From NCBI RefSeq assembly GCF_001039355.2, contig NW_019773673.1:25506-62938 (forward strand): a DNA stretch of 37,433 nucleotides, in the 5' to 3' direction. Made by a program: the position numbers and the translations under genes. Below the pieces are notes generated by a model that worked only from the letters and a program-made list of their open reading frames with translations, searched no databases and was not told the DNA's origin. Within the stretch, counting starts at the first letter, position 1. The number at the start of each line of letters is the position of its first letter. This stretch comes from Lingula anatina. Taxonomy: Eukaryota > Brachiopoda > Lingulata > Lingulida > Lingulidae. Shown piece after piece: positions 25,401 through 33,568 of the stretch.

Positions 25401-26176
25401 TTTTTTTCATTTATTTATTTATTTATTTATTTTTTATTGAACCCAATTTATTTAGTTACTAATCTGGTATCGGACTAACTTCCATTTTTTTAATTTTGAT
25501 CGAGAAACCTGACAAATTTTAGAAAATTTAGTTTCAGACCCCTCTGGGCGATTGTAGTTTAACAAATAAACTAGATGGACATTAAATGCCCACTTTTCTA
25601 TTTTTTTATTTCCCCTAACTTTTCCATCTTATATTTCAGGGCTTTCTCGTAGCTGTGATATTCTGCTTCTGTAACAGCGAAGTCCAGGCATCGGTTCGGG
25701 ACTCCCAGTTCTGGAGAACTCTACGACGTCTGAGTCGCGAATCACGCCACAGCGTTCTGACTCAGATGTCAAATCTTTCCGGCAGGTCCAGCACCACCGC
25801 CAGAGGGCAGTCCGTAAATTCCGAGACAGCACGAGACAATTCGTTACAATCCCAAGGACTCAAAGTAACCACGTACCGCCCTAGTCAAGATTCAAGCAAA
25901 AACCTCATTGGAAGCCGTAAAAAAGATTCTTCACACCTTTTATCTCCTGAAGGTACTAGCAAAAGCGAATCACAGCATTTTAAAACTGAAAAAGACATCG
26001 CCACACAATCCAGTAGACTGTTGCAAACACGACAGGGACTATATTCACCCGGGTCTCCAAGTCACCAAGACAACTCTAAAAAACTTTCATCAGAAAACTC
26101 TAAAAAGGGTTATGTCGTGGTGGCAGCTACAGACTCTTACCCCGAAGAAATTAATGAGTATATTAGTCAAATATAA
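12193..26176 (+). CDS. Class B1 (secretin-family) peptide-hormone GPCR, calcitonin/DH31-receptor-like
   Basis: A plasma-membrane receptor for a peptide hormone; class B1 receptors usually couple to Gs and cAMP. I joined eleven exons with GT-AG introns: 12193-12249, 17463-17928, 18338-18447, 19938-20029, 21548-21701, 22051-22201, 22619-22679, 22944-23010, 23404-23486, 25002-25137, 25640-26176. They total 1914 nt, or 637 residues, and all phases match. Order: signal peptide (1 to about 28); hormone-receptor domain with CPATWDGYGCW and a six-Cys core (about 90-207); TM1 at 212-240; TM2 with RIRVH; TM3 with WMFCEGYYLHTL (313-324); extracellular loop 2 CW (365-366) able to bond Cys296; TM5 with Asn388; TM7 with QGFLVA and FCFCNSEVQ (459-475). 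Odd: GWVVP replaces GWGxP in TM4, and Leu425 replaces the usual TM6 proline. The CPATWDG and FCFCN-EVQ motifs favour the calcitonin/DH31 group; CRF- or PDF-type is possible. Confidence 0.9.
12379..12533. repeat. Two-copy direct repeat, 85-bp period
   Basis: GTACTTCTAAATG begins at 12379 and at 12464. Both copies continue through an AATTCA-ACTGTATTT segment and an ATAATAA-TAAGATAAATAAA segment with a few substitutions and gaps. Confidence 0.8.
12668..12827. repeat. Duplicated T-run/G-run segment
   Basis: Two units about 97 bp apart each consist of 15 or more T residues, a run of G residues (10-12), then a shared TTTGGGTCTGTCC-CACACAG word. Adjacent T and G homopolymers are slippage-prone, so exact run lengths in the assembly are unreliable. 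Confidence 0.75.
13673..14015. repeat. Three-copy tandem repeat, about 121-127 bp unit
   Basis: Copies start near 13673, 13800 and 13921. Each carries TTTAATCAA or its variant, then a CCCAGGTA-like word, GGTAAA-AAATAA, and TCCAGGTATCC-TTTTGATGAA followed by an ACTGACACTTTTTT-like T run. Copies differ by roughly 20-25%, so the duplication is old. The first copy is preceded by a C run (13597-13620). Confidence 0.8.
16911..16941. repeat. GAAA tetranucleotide microsatellite
   Basis: About seven tandem GAAA units on the plus strand inside GPCR intron 1. Confidence 0.95.
17340..17358. repeat. ATT trinucleotide microsatellite
   Basis: Six tandem ATT units about 100 bp upstream of GPCR exon 2. Confidence 0.9.
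17463..18447 (+). other. GPCR exons 2-3: Cys-rich extracellular hormone-binding domain
   Basis: Exon 2 (17463-17928) and exon 3 (18338-18447) join in phase 1, so that A + GT gives Ser175 and yields IAYSRAVRECTHSGTW, the expected run between the fourth and fifth Cys of the hormone-receptor fold. I chose the donor at 17929 (GTATGT) over the in-frame GTAAGT at 17936 because only it keeps this frame. The ectodomain has 12 cysteines, twice the six of the canonical fold. The extras include Cys31, a Cys in FYWCLL, two flanking the LCGKLH and LCDRW words, and part of an ACC pair. Potential N-glycosylation sites are FNST, LNHT and WNIS. Confidence 0.88.
18558..18639 (-). tRNA. tRNA-Ser(UGA), antisense inside GPCR intron 3
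   Basis: On the minus strand this 82-nt sequence matches the 8550-8631 tRNA-Ser almost base for base: same anticodon TGA, same A and B boxes, same D arm and variable-arm layout. One acceptor-stem change (C to T at position 5) leaves a U-G wobble pair, and one variable-arm base differs, so it should fold and be functional. It is transcribed against the receptor gene. The flanks are unrelated to those of the first copy, so this is not a recent segmental duplication. No TTTT run was found immediately past its 3' end (the plus-strand equivalent would be AAAA upstream of 18558); the nearest is an AAAGAAAAG tract at 18545-18553. Confidence 0.93.
19334..19379. repeat. ATA trinucleotide microsatellite
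   Basis: About 15 tandem AAT/ATA units in GPCR intron 3. Confidence 0.95.
20065..20468. mobile_element. 404-bp element with perfect 18-bp terminal inverted repeats
   Basis: TCTGTCTCTAGCACTCCT at 20065-20082 is the exact reverse complement of 20451-20468. The interior (about 370 bp) has no coding capacity. No target-site duplication is obvious next to the arms. It sits 35 bp after the donor of GPCR exon 4. It is most simply a MITE; the superfamily is unknown. Confidence 0.65.
20608..20632. repeat. TTTA tetranucleotide microsatellite
   Basis: About six tandem TTTA units in GPCR intron 4. Confidence 0.95.
20804..21221. mobile_element. Inverted-repeat element with internal 42-bp tandem repeats
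   Basis: The left arm 20804-20849 and right arm 21175-21221 are about 46 bp each and reverse-complementary with a few mismatches; the outer parts read TGTGACGACCCGATATGTC and GACATATCGGGTCGTCACA. Between them are three roughly 42-bp units built from TGTCGGACACATCTGGCTC, a T run and a GGACGTATTTGG word. A second, smaller element is inserted near the left arm. Long open frames over this stretch on both strands are translations of the tandem repeat. It lies in GPCR intron 4. Confidence 0.75.
20852..21019. mobile_element. Nested hAT-like MITE inside the larger inverted-repeat element
   Basis: CAGGGGCGGAT (20852-20862) and ATCCGCCCCTG (21009-21019) are perfect inverted termini. The start CAGGGGCGGAT is, from memory, characteristic of many hAT-type non-autonomous elements. 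GACAA flanks both sides (20847-20851 and 21020-21024). Inside, CTGACCGTCTTCCGA appears twice (about 20918 and 20973). Its insertion splits the outer element, so it is the younger of the two. Confidence 0.65.
21944..21992. repeat. CA then GA compound microsatellite
   Basis: About 14 CA units followed directly by about nine GA units, 58 bp before the acceptor of GPCR exon 6. The intervening T-rich tract supplies the polypyrimidine signal. Confidence 0.95.
22365..22411. repeat. CA microsatellite
   Basis: About 20 CA units with one interruption (CTGG) in GPCR intron 6. Confidence 0.95.
23095..23160. repeat. Interrupted CA repeat with alternating CG core
   Basis: CA-rich arms surround ACGTGTGCGCGCGTGCAC, a strictly alternating purine-pyrimidine core likely to form Z-DNA. 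It lies in GPCR intron 8. Confidence 0.9.
23487..25001 (+). other. GPCR intron 9, nothing recognised
   Basis: A 1.5-kb intron between TM5 and TM6 exons. Open frames (for example 24535-24891) are AT-rich and unrecognisable. I see no repeat with clear ends and no extra exon. Confidence 0.65.
25417..25436. repeat. TTTA tetranucleotide microsatellite
   Basis: About five tandem TTTA units in the last GPCR intron. Confidence 0.85.
25640..26176 (+). other. GPCR exon 11: TM7 and long Ser-rich cytoplasmic tail
   Basis: The exon begins with GFLVAVIFCFCNSEVQ, completing the class B QGF motif split across the intron, and runs to the stop at 26174-26176. After TM7 the tail is about 160 residues of Ser, Thr, Lys and Gln-rich sequence with many Arg-Ser patches (for example RRLSRESRHS), likely kinase and arrestin sites. 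The last residues, YISQI, fit a class I PDZ ligand (Ser/Thr-x-hydrophobic). The tail is longer than the 70-120 residues common in vertebrate class B1 receptors. I saw no tandem repeats or coiled coil. Confidence 0.88.
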
Positions 26177-26239
26177 GGTGATATTATTTAAAATTGTATT
26201 TTACTTTTTTTTTTTTCTTTTGCTGAGTTGAAACGATAT

Positions 26240-26282
26240 GAAACTAGGAAAGCACTCAAAGGGCGCAGACTTCCGCCAAGGA
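26240..26282 (+). repeat. Fragment of the CTCCGCCAAGG repeat family
   Basis: The words AGGAAAGCACT and GCGCAGACTTCCGCCAAGG match the left end of the longer element in the otopetrin intron (28964-29003) with a few differences. Only this end is present, so it is a truncated copy. Confidence 0.7.
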
Positions 26283-26393
26283 CTTATAAATTGTGGTAGT
26301 TGAGAGCACATTCATAGCACAACTTGTCAATGTCTATGGCTAAAAATCTTTTTAAAACTTTCTATGATTCATATTCACAATGAAACTATTGTT

Positions 26394-26811
26394 CTAGGTA
26401 GATTGATCCAACTCCAGGGGTACTCTGGCTGATTGCTATCAGATAAACACCCACCTAGAGTACTTGCATTGAGTAGAATACAGAAAATATTGTGATTGTA
26501 ACACCCCATTTCCATAGATTAGATCGACCTACTTTAGATCGACCTAACTCCCTGGGGGTTCACGCTAAATAGCTGTCAGCCGGGCGGACACGAAAGTTAA
26601 TTACCCCCTTAAAGCTTGTAGTAGGCGGGACGGACATTTAAGTCGGATTATCTTAAAGTAATCTAGTGAGACTCCCCGCGGGGATAGATCGATCTAAAAT
26701 CTATGGGAATAGAGCCTAAGAATGCATAGGAAACAAGAAGAGACGTGATAATCTGTTAACCTGATTGCATTCAGCATGAGTACTCGTGGGGTTGGATTGA
26801 TCAAGGTAGAA
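26394..26811. mobile_element. Nested inverted-repeat (fold-back) block
   Basis: An outer pair is imperfectly reverse-complementary: 26394-26431 (GTAGATTGATCCAACTCC) against 26771-26811 (GGGGTTGGATTGATCAAGG). An inner pair, 26505-26530 (CCATAGATTAGATCGACC) and 26686-26712 (GATCGATCTAAAATCTATGG), encloses about 155 bp. There are no open frames of note. The second copy at the right end starts abruptly inside this block at base 26643, next to an N. Confidence 0.6.
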
Positions 26812-29110
26812 TGAAAGCTTCGTTGAGAATATGCCCATAGCACTGGCTAGCCCATCTTTTTACATTTTTACAACATTTTGTGAGGTATCCAATTTCTCAC
26901 ACATTTCCTTGTGTGACGCCAGCTTAAAGATCACTAAGTCCAGGTATAAAAGCCTTCAAATTACTTAAATAAATATATGATGAAATTTCTTTTAAAAACA
27001 TTTGTTACATTTGTTTGGGGTAACACCCCGTTGCTTTAGTGAGAGATTCCACTGGACAAAGTGCATTCCACCTGCAGATGCTGTGAGGAATGACAAAAAG
27101 TAGGTCAAAAATCTATATTTTCTAGGGCATATATCTCCCAACCCAAAAAAGGTGCAGTGATTTTTATTTTTCATATTATTAGAACTATTCTTTATTGATA
27201 ATCATGGCAAGTTTCATGAGTCTACTCCCCACTGCATTAGGTGATCTTGAGGGTTGGATCTAAAAGTGGTTTGGCGGGAGGGTGAGAAAAACGGGTATCA
27301 ATTTACAGGGGGTGATAAAATCCTTTAAAAACAACTTGGTTGTGATGTTGGATGTTTGTTCTAACCAAATATTTACATGATATCAAATATTTTATTCCTT
27401 TTAAAATTATTCTCACGTATATGCACCACAATTTAAGGAGAGTGAAACTGGCCATCTTGAGGCAAAACCATTGTAAATATAGTTCACCTCATATTTTTGC
27501 CAAGAATGGGTATTTTTCCATTTTACTTCACAGAAGCTCATAACTTCTTAGGACACATCTTCACACAAATTTACATTAAAATCTTTTGACCCCCACCTTG
27601 CCGCTATTGGGTGGAGTTTCTCGTGAAATGGCAGGCTTTTAAGTTAAAACTAGTTAAAACTATTATTTATGTAATACATGTAGTAATGATAAGTTTTATA
27701 AAGTCGTTTCTTGTAATGCCGCCATTTTTATAATTTATTTCCGTTATCAGCGTTTCAGCACCAGCATTAATATGTACATAAACAGCACCCTTAAAGCTGA
27801 TAATACTGTATTTCTCATTTAAATATTATGGCACTATATACTACCTGTATGTAAAGTTGATGGCATGGCATACATTTCACGGTCTCGCAGATTTTAGATA
27901 CAAACACATACGAGCCTAAAATGTCGATATGCTAAACTTTTGTCTGTTTGTTTAAATTAGATACGTGAACATAGATTAGATATACCCTCTACCAGGGAGA
28001 CAGATTGATTTTCCACAGATATTCACAGATATGTCTATAGATAAAAAGACAGCAAAAAATGTTCACAATAATAACTGCGGCCATGGTAGAGAGTAGGTTA
28101 GATAATGTACGTGGACTACGTTTGTCAGTATTATTCTGTTCCAGGAATGAGTTAGTTCAGCGTATGTTTCTTATCTGGTAAACAGCTGCCGATAGAAGTC
28201 CGTGTGATAAATGATTGGTGGAACTTATAATTGCCAATTGTTAATATTTACACAGTAATACCAGACAAGATATGGGACACTACTCCGGCATACCTTTATC
28301 TGTGTCGATTGAAGTACCGGGAACAATGTTTTTAGTGACTGATAAAACATATCAAGTTACACAGTAACGTTGTGACACTGCTTTTCAACTTACGAGCAGA
28401 GGACTGTGAAAATAATACCGTTGGCTCATCTATAGACGGTCGGTAATTTTGTAGGCAAATCTGCTAAAGGCTATGTCCAGTGTAACGGTACTGCTTTTTC
28501 TTCTTATCTCCACCTTTTCCGTCACTTTCGATTTTGCGGAGTGGCTCGGTGAAAAGGAAAGACGTTATAACAGTAAAAACTCCCAAATTATGTTGACGGC
28601 TCTAATGTCACTTTCAATACTGCTTCTGGCTATTGACATGATGATAAGAAAGTGCAAATCCTGTTCCGTTCAGATGGGGTGTTTTCCGGCAGAGTTTAGA
28701 GACGAACAGACTCGTCGCAAGGAATTAGCTGGACAAGAAGACAGCGAGGATGAATACCAAGACGCCCTTCCTGAAATCATAGATAACGGGGAGGAGAGGG
28801 CGGTTCCAGGTGAGATAATTTTAAAACACTAATAAATTGATCCCCTTGAACAGGGCCCTGTACCCAATCGCTACTTTCTCTGATACCCCAGGTCTGAGAG
28901 CCAAATTGGAAAAGGACGTATATGTGTAAATGGGTTGCAGCTACGAGGGCATTTTACTAAAAAAACTAGAAAAGCACTCCGAGAGCGCAGACCTCCGCCA
29001 AGGCAACATTTTATTATAATTATTATTATTCATTATTGGCCCGGATCACCACCAAAAACTAATCATCTGTTCCTTGGCCCACTTCTGACAGTTCCTGAAA
29101 ATTTCATCAA
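26643..29110. repeat. First copy of a large duplicated segment
   Basis: This segment, including otopetrin exon 1 and the start of its intron, reappears at 34378-37433 (itself interrupted by an N and a 593-bp overlap). I estimate about 98% identity by eye, with single-base changes, small indels and one 10-bp difference just before exon 1 (CGGTCGGTAA at about 28437-28446, absent from the second copy). Confidence 0.93.
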
Positions 29111-31550
29111 ACTCGGTCCATAACTTTTTGAGTTATGTTGATGACAGACACCCTGAGCTTCAGAGATAACTTGTCACTATAACCTCTTCACAATAGCCTA
29201 TCTTCATCGTGTCAAGTGAAGATAGGCTATAGTGAAGAGGTTAGTGACAAGTTATCTCTGAAGCTCAGGGTGATGACAGACAAACAAACAAACAAACAAA
29301 CAGGGGTGAAATTAAGACCTCCTTGGCGGAGGTAAATATCAAAACCGAAAAAGAAATAAAGGTGAAGGTGTATGCAACTTACTTGGTATAAAATACCAAT
29401 TGAAAAAAAACTGAATCATGGTGAATAAACTTTTTCGAGAAGATTGAGAAAATCCATGGTCCCTGAGAAATCTTTCAATAATAGGAAATGTAACAGAGGA
29501 TAAAACTTCAGTATTCAGTTATTCAGTTACTCATTGCATAAAGTAACTGCCCTGCCACCACCACCCTTCCCCAGAACATATATTTACACTATGGAGACAA
29601 TCATATTTAACTTTATCTCGAATGGGAAAAGGGACAAAATAAAACGAGCAACGATAGTGATTACGAAAATGGAAGGGTAAAGGTACCACAAATAAAAAAA
29701 TTTGCTAAGGCATTAAAACTTTCATAGCTAAAAAGATGGGCAATAATCGTAAATTACAATTTAATTGATGAGCAATCTTCTAAGTATATGCGTCTTCGTA
29801 TTTCAACTGTAAGGTTAAAAACATTAATAGGTCAATTTCTATTTCTATCCGTATATGTACTACTGCAGTTGTACATACTGTATTTATACCAAGAGAGAGG
29901 GAGAGTTCACGTGTTGAAGCTTATGTGTGTGTGATTCATAGGCTAAAAATTAATTGTACGATTGTATTTTGTTTGCTATGAAATAAAATAAAAACAATCA
30001 ATATATTAATTAATTAATTAATTAATTGATTGATATGTTTGTTTGCTTGTTGTTTTAATCTTTTTATCTACTAATTAGGAGACCAGAATTGTGCCGGCAG
30101 GACCGTACAGCAGAGAATTGCACACTTTCTGGGCAAATACTTGTCGACTTTTGGTGTATTTGTCTTCGCAGTAGGCAGCCTCATCTTAGCCAGTCTTTCT
30201 GTTGCGGAACAAGCAGTATGTATGCACGTTTATCTGAACCTGAGTGTTGGCGATTATAGTTTCATTACTGCGGCACGAATACAGCAAGATCTCAGGAAAT
30301 GGACTATCGTGTATGAGATGACCAAGGTACTGTTCTTCACAATTCAGCTTACATTTCTACTAACGGGGTTTAGCATGAGGAAAGACTTTGTTGCAACCGC
30401 AGGAATCATAGTGACTTTAAGTGGCAATTTAGGCGTTTGGTGTCAAACTTTCCTTACGAGCTGCAATATAATGGCCCACTCTGCCTACGACCCCTTTCGC
30501 TATATTAATTTGACTGACTATTCACTACAGAACGAAACCAGGGAGTGTTTCAACAATACGACGCCAATGAACCAAGCCATGAATTCGAACGTTCGCCCCA
30601 TGTTGTTTCCATTTACACTTGAATTCACCCTTCTTGCCACTAGAATGCTGTTGGATCTATGGCACAGCAGTGAGGCCAACACTACTGGTGCCCGTGGACC
30701 GGCCGCGGGCGACTTGCATAGCACTGGTCGTTCTAGTGACGATTCCGGTTCAATTGGTAGCGCAGGGCAACAGTCCATCAATGATGAACGGCAAGCGGCT
30801 AGTGTTGACCATCATGACCAGGATGGTGATACATGTGCGCGCAGGGCAAAAGATGCATTTTTTACGTTTTATATGATTTTCTCTCATAACGTTTTTGCGG
30901 TGGTCGCTGTTATAGTATTCGTTGCCATATATTTTGTCGTTCTAACCATGTATCCTGAAATTAGTTCTTTGAACACAGCAGAGGCAGAAACGTATGCTGT
31001 GATTATGACAAGTTGCAGATTAACTTTTTTCGCATACAACACGATCGTGTGTCTTGTCTTCGGTATAGTGCTGCTCCGCCAAAGTTATGCCCACGAACAA
31101 AGCAGTCGCATCTCAGACCAATTCCTCGTCACCGTTTCTGCGGTCGGCGGATGGACTTTTAATTTCTTTGCCCTGACCAGCGAGTTTACTGTTTCCAACG
31201 CCATGGCGTCCAGAGTTTTGCCAATTCTAAGCAACTTTTTTGACATAATTCAGATCTTCCTCCAAGCTTTCCTGGTTCTGCACTGTCTTCGTTATCAGTA
31301 CAATTGGAGCGACATCAAAGCGAAGGGTGTTTTTAGACAATCAGTCTCTTGTTTGATAATGACAAATTTTGGATGGTGGATAGTGGACACGTTCTTTGCC
31401 CTGAAGTATCACCTCACTCACGCAGAGATGTTTGAATTTTATGGAGAAGAGCTCTGGGGTCTGATCACTCACTTCGCTTACCCTCTTATTCCGTTTTTTC
31501 GATTTCACTGCGCCGTGCTCTTTTTGAAAATATACCAGTCGGTTACGTAG
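28473..31550 (+). CDS. OTOP: Otopetrin-family proton channel
   Basis: Otopetrins are dimeric, proton-selective channels with 12 membrane helices per subunit. Two exons, 28473-28809 and 30079-31550, join in phase 1 (G + GA gives Gly113) for 602 residues, close to vertebrate OTOP lengths. Exon 1 carries TM1 (about 4-24) and TM2 (about 38-58) and an acidic cytoplasmic loop. Exon 2 carries the other ten. Diagnostic sequences are FGVFVFAVGSLILASL (TM3), NLGVWCQTFL (TM5), FPFTLEFTLLATRMLLDLW (TM6), then the C-terminal half with NFFDIIQIFLQAFLVLHCLR, TNFGWWIVDTFFALKY and HFAYPLIPFFRFHCAV. A hydrophilic Ser/Gly/Asp linker (about 307-372) joins the two halves. AATAAA at 31643-31648 is a good poly(A) signal. 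The ATG has an in-frame TAG six codons upstream, but that TAG is also the end of a plausible acceptor (TTTTGTAG), so an upstream N-terminal exon is possible. Confidence 0.94.
28964..29336. mobile_element. Inverted-repeat element of the CCTCCGCCAAGG family
   Basis: Subterminal inverted repeats ACCTCCGCCAAGG (28991-29003) and CCTTGGCGGAGGT (29321-29333) are perfect over 13 bp. Between them lie CTAATCATCTGTTCCTTGG, TTCCTGAAAATTTCATC, CCATAACTTTTTGAGTTAT, and a CAAA tetranucleotide run (29279-29301). I recall very similar repeats being common in aquatic animal genomes, but cannot name the family. There is no coding capacity. A partial relative is at 26240-26282, and the left part recurs at the right window end (37290-37418). 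Confidence 0.75.
29151..29270. mobile_element. 120-bp fold-back insertion with 12-bp flanking direct repeats
   Basis: The left arm 29151-29206 and right arm 29217-29270 are reverse-complementary except for one mismatch and a 2-nt indel, with a 10-nt loop (29207-29216). TGATGACAGACA occurs immediately on both sides (29139-29150 and 29271-29282), as a target-site duplication would. It interrupts the host repeat between its GAGTTATGT and CAAACAAAC parts. A template-switch event could produce the same structure. Confidence 0.8.
30004..30027. repeat. TTAA/ATTA tetranucleotide microsatellite
   Basis: About six tandem ATTA units about 50 bp upstream of otopetrin exon 2. Confidence 0.9.
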
Positions 31551-31642
31551 CACCATCAACTTGACTACCCTCTACCAGGGTCTCAGTTATCATTTTTTAC
31601 CCTAATATGAATATAAACATGAATATAATCAACATTTAACAT

Positions 31643-31648
31643 AATAAA
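31643..31648 (+). terminator. AATAAA poly(A) signal of the otopetrin gene
   Basis: A canonical hexamer 93 nt after the stop codon, followed by T- and GT-rich sequence (TTGTGACACATGTTGTT) that fits a downstream cleavage element. Confidence 0.65.
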
Positions 31649-33465
31649 GGTGTTCTTGATTTTATTGTGACACATGTTGTTCTCATTGTTGAACCTTGTA
31701 CGTCAAAGTCATTTTTTTTCATAGTCACCAAATAGTGAAAAATTATAATGATACAATGTGATCGGTTAAGAAATTTAAACGGAAGATAGCATGTACATGG
31801 ATCGACAAAACATGCTTCACTGACTTCTAAAATGTCCCATTTAAAATGACTGGAAGGAGTTACTTGTGAGTAGCATAAGGGTCAAATATTTTTATAATGT
31901 ATCGTAAGACTGATTTTTTTTTTTATAAAAGTGTTTAAAGTGTCGTTCGCTGCATATCATCATTTAAATAGCCAGCGAGTCCAGACTGGTGACAGACGCT
32001 TAAAATGTCAAAGATGATAATGCTAATAATGAATCATAAGAAGAATTTGAATTTGTATTCTAAAAAGCTCATCCTTACCTATCTCGTGGAAGTACATCTG
32101 CCACCTAGGCCTAATTTCCAGGTAATTTTCAAACAAACTAATTAGAAACGAAAAAGAAGCCTGAACTCCCCAATGCCTCATTCCGTCAATCAGTGGAGCG
32201 AGAATGTGAAAGTTAAACCCACCTTTCAGTGACGAATTTTGGGGTGTCAGGGGGGTCCTGACCCCTCCCCTTCGATTTCTGAAAAAAGCGCTCCAATGTT
32301 CCCCTCTTGAATTCAAATTTTTGACTAGCTGAAGCAAAGTTTTAAACCGTATCAAATGGTACCGTTCGCTGCCCCCGCTGCCCCACGCCAGGGAAAGGGG
32401 GTGGGTCGCATCCGCGGCCTGTCATTCCTAAATAACGGACCCCCATTCTAATAATCCTGGACCCGCCCTTGAACCGACCTTTACATTTGCTAATATAGCA
32501 GCGTAGTTGTGTTTTTATCATTTTTATAAGGTTTGTACATGTATCTCACCAATACATTTTGAACCATATATAATATATTTTACTGTAGCCTAATCTTTGT
32601 GTTATTTAAGTGACCAAGCACGCCAATCAAAGTGGAAATTATAAGATAACACACTGAGTGTTCTAATATGATCTGTATTATATTTGTTCTCCCAGATTTT
32701 AAAAGTGTGTTGTTTACATATAAAGTCAAACACATAGGCATATAACATAGCATATGTTAATAAGTTAAAACTTTTGCTCACACTACACGCTGAGTGTTGA
32801 AAGCGGTTTGTTTCAATGGTGGCAGTAGGAACTGGGGAGGGGGTAGAATTTCAAATAAAACCCTTGGTATTTTCGAATAAGGCCTACAAATGCACACTTT
32901 ATTAGTTCACAATTCAAATTATTTCCAGGTTTGTGCTTTTACAGACTTCATATTGATTTTAAATAAAAAACGTTTAATTAAAATATTTAAATCCACCTAA
33001 GATAACATTGTCACATTTCCCTTTCCACTCTGCATATAAGAGAAAATGCAGTTTTTTCCTTGGGTTTTTTTAAAGGCTGTTTATACATTGTCCATTATCC
33101 ATAAAAAACAATGTCCCTTTACTCTAAAAAAACTTCGAAAGATTTGATCGACACGCGCTGCTTATTAATCATATCTATGTAAATAACTTTTATATCAAGG
33201 ACGCGAAACGCATTTTCACGCCCTAGTCATAAAATTGTTAATAGCGCCTATAACTGCACTTGCCCAAAGTAGGTCAATTGTCTGTATACAAATCCCATGT
33301 ACGATTATCGATTTGTTGGGTATGGAACGTTTTTGGGTGAAACGTGGGAGAAAAAATTATCAACTCGGATTCCAGCGAAATATTTGCGAATCTTGGATCC
33401 GGAACCACAGAAAAGGGTGAAAAACTAATCAACTTTTCTAGTTTTGCACCTTAAAACTTTGCAGA

Positions 33466-33494
33466 CATCTATCTATCTATCTAACTATCTATAT
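33466..33494. repeat. ATCT tetranucleotide repeat
   Basis: About six ATCT units with one interruption, just left of the hairpin. Confidence 0.85.
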
Positions 33495-33499
33495 CTTTT

Positions 33500-33568
33500 G
33501 CTGTATTTTGGGGAGAGACAAATGATCTATCTATGATATATTTCATTTGTCTCTCCCCAAAAAACAGC
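33500..33568. repeat. Hairpin with about 26-bp arms
   Basis: TTTTGGGGAGAGACAAATGA on the left (within 33500-33525) pairs with TCATTTGTCTCTCCCCAAAA on the right (within 33543-33568). The arms differ at one or two bases and the loop is 17 nt. No T run or coding context suggests a function. Confidence 0.75.

Larger units (their letters stand above)
26177..28472. other. GPCR 3' region and intergenic DNA upstream of the otopetrin gene
   Basis: No coding exon recognised. A T-rich 3' UTR follows the receptor stop. The first AATAAA I noticed is far downstream (26968-26973), so the real poly(A) site is uncertain. A repeat fragment (26240-26282) and a nested inverted-repeat block (26394-26811) lie here. 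From 26643 onward this stretch is repeated at about 98% identity at the right end of the window. Confidence 0.55.
28810..30078 (+). other. Otopetrin intron carrying a mobile repeat
   Basis: A 1.27-kb GT-AG intron with donor GTGAGA at 28810 and acceptor CTAATTAG ending at 30078. It contains the 28964-29336 element with its hairpin insertion and an ATTA repeat at 30004-30027. No further exon is recognised. Confidence 0.88.

Noticed and set aside
30518-30876. Alternative-frame and reverse-strand open frames inside otopetrin exon 2
   Set aside because: Shadows of the otopetrin coding frame.
32023-32355. 110-codon reverse-strand open frame
   Set aside because: Part of it crosses a G/C-rich palindromic patch (about 32230-32270) and no domain is recognisable.
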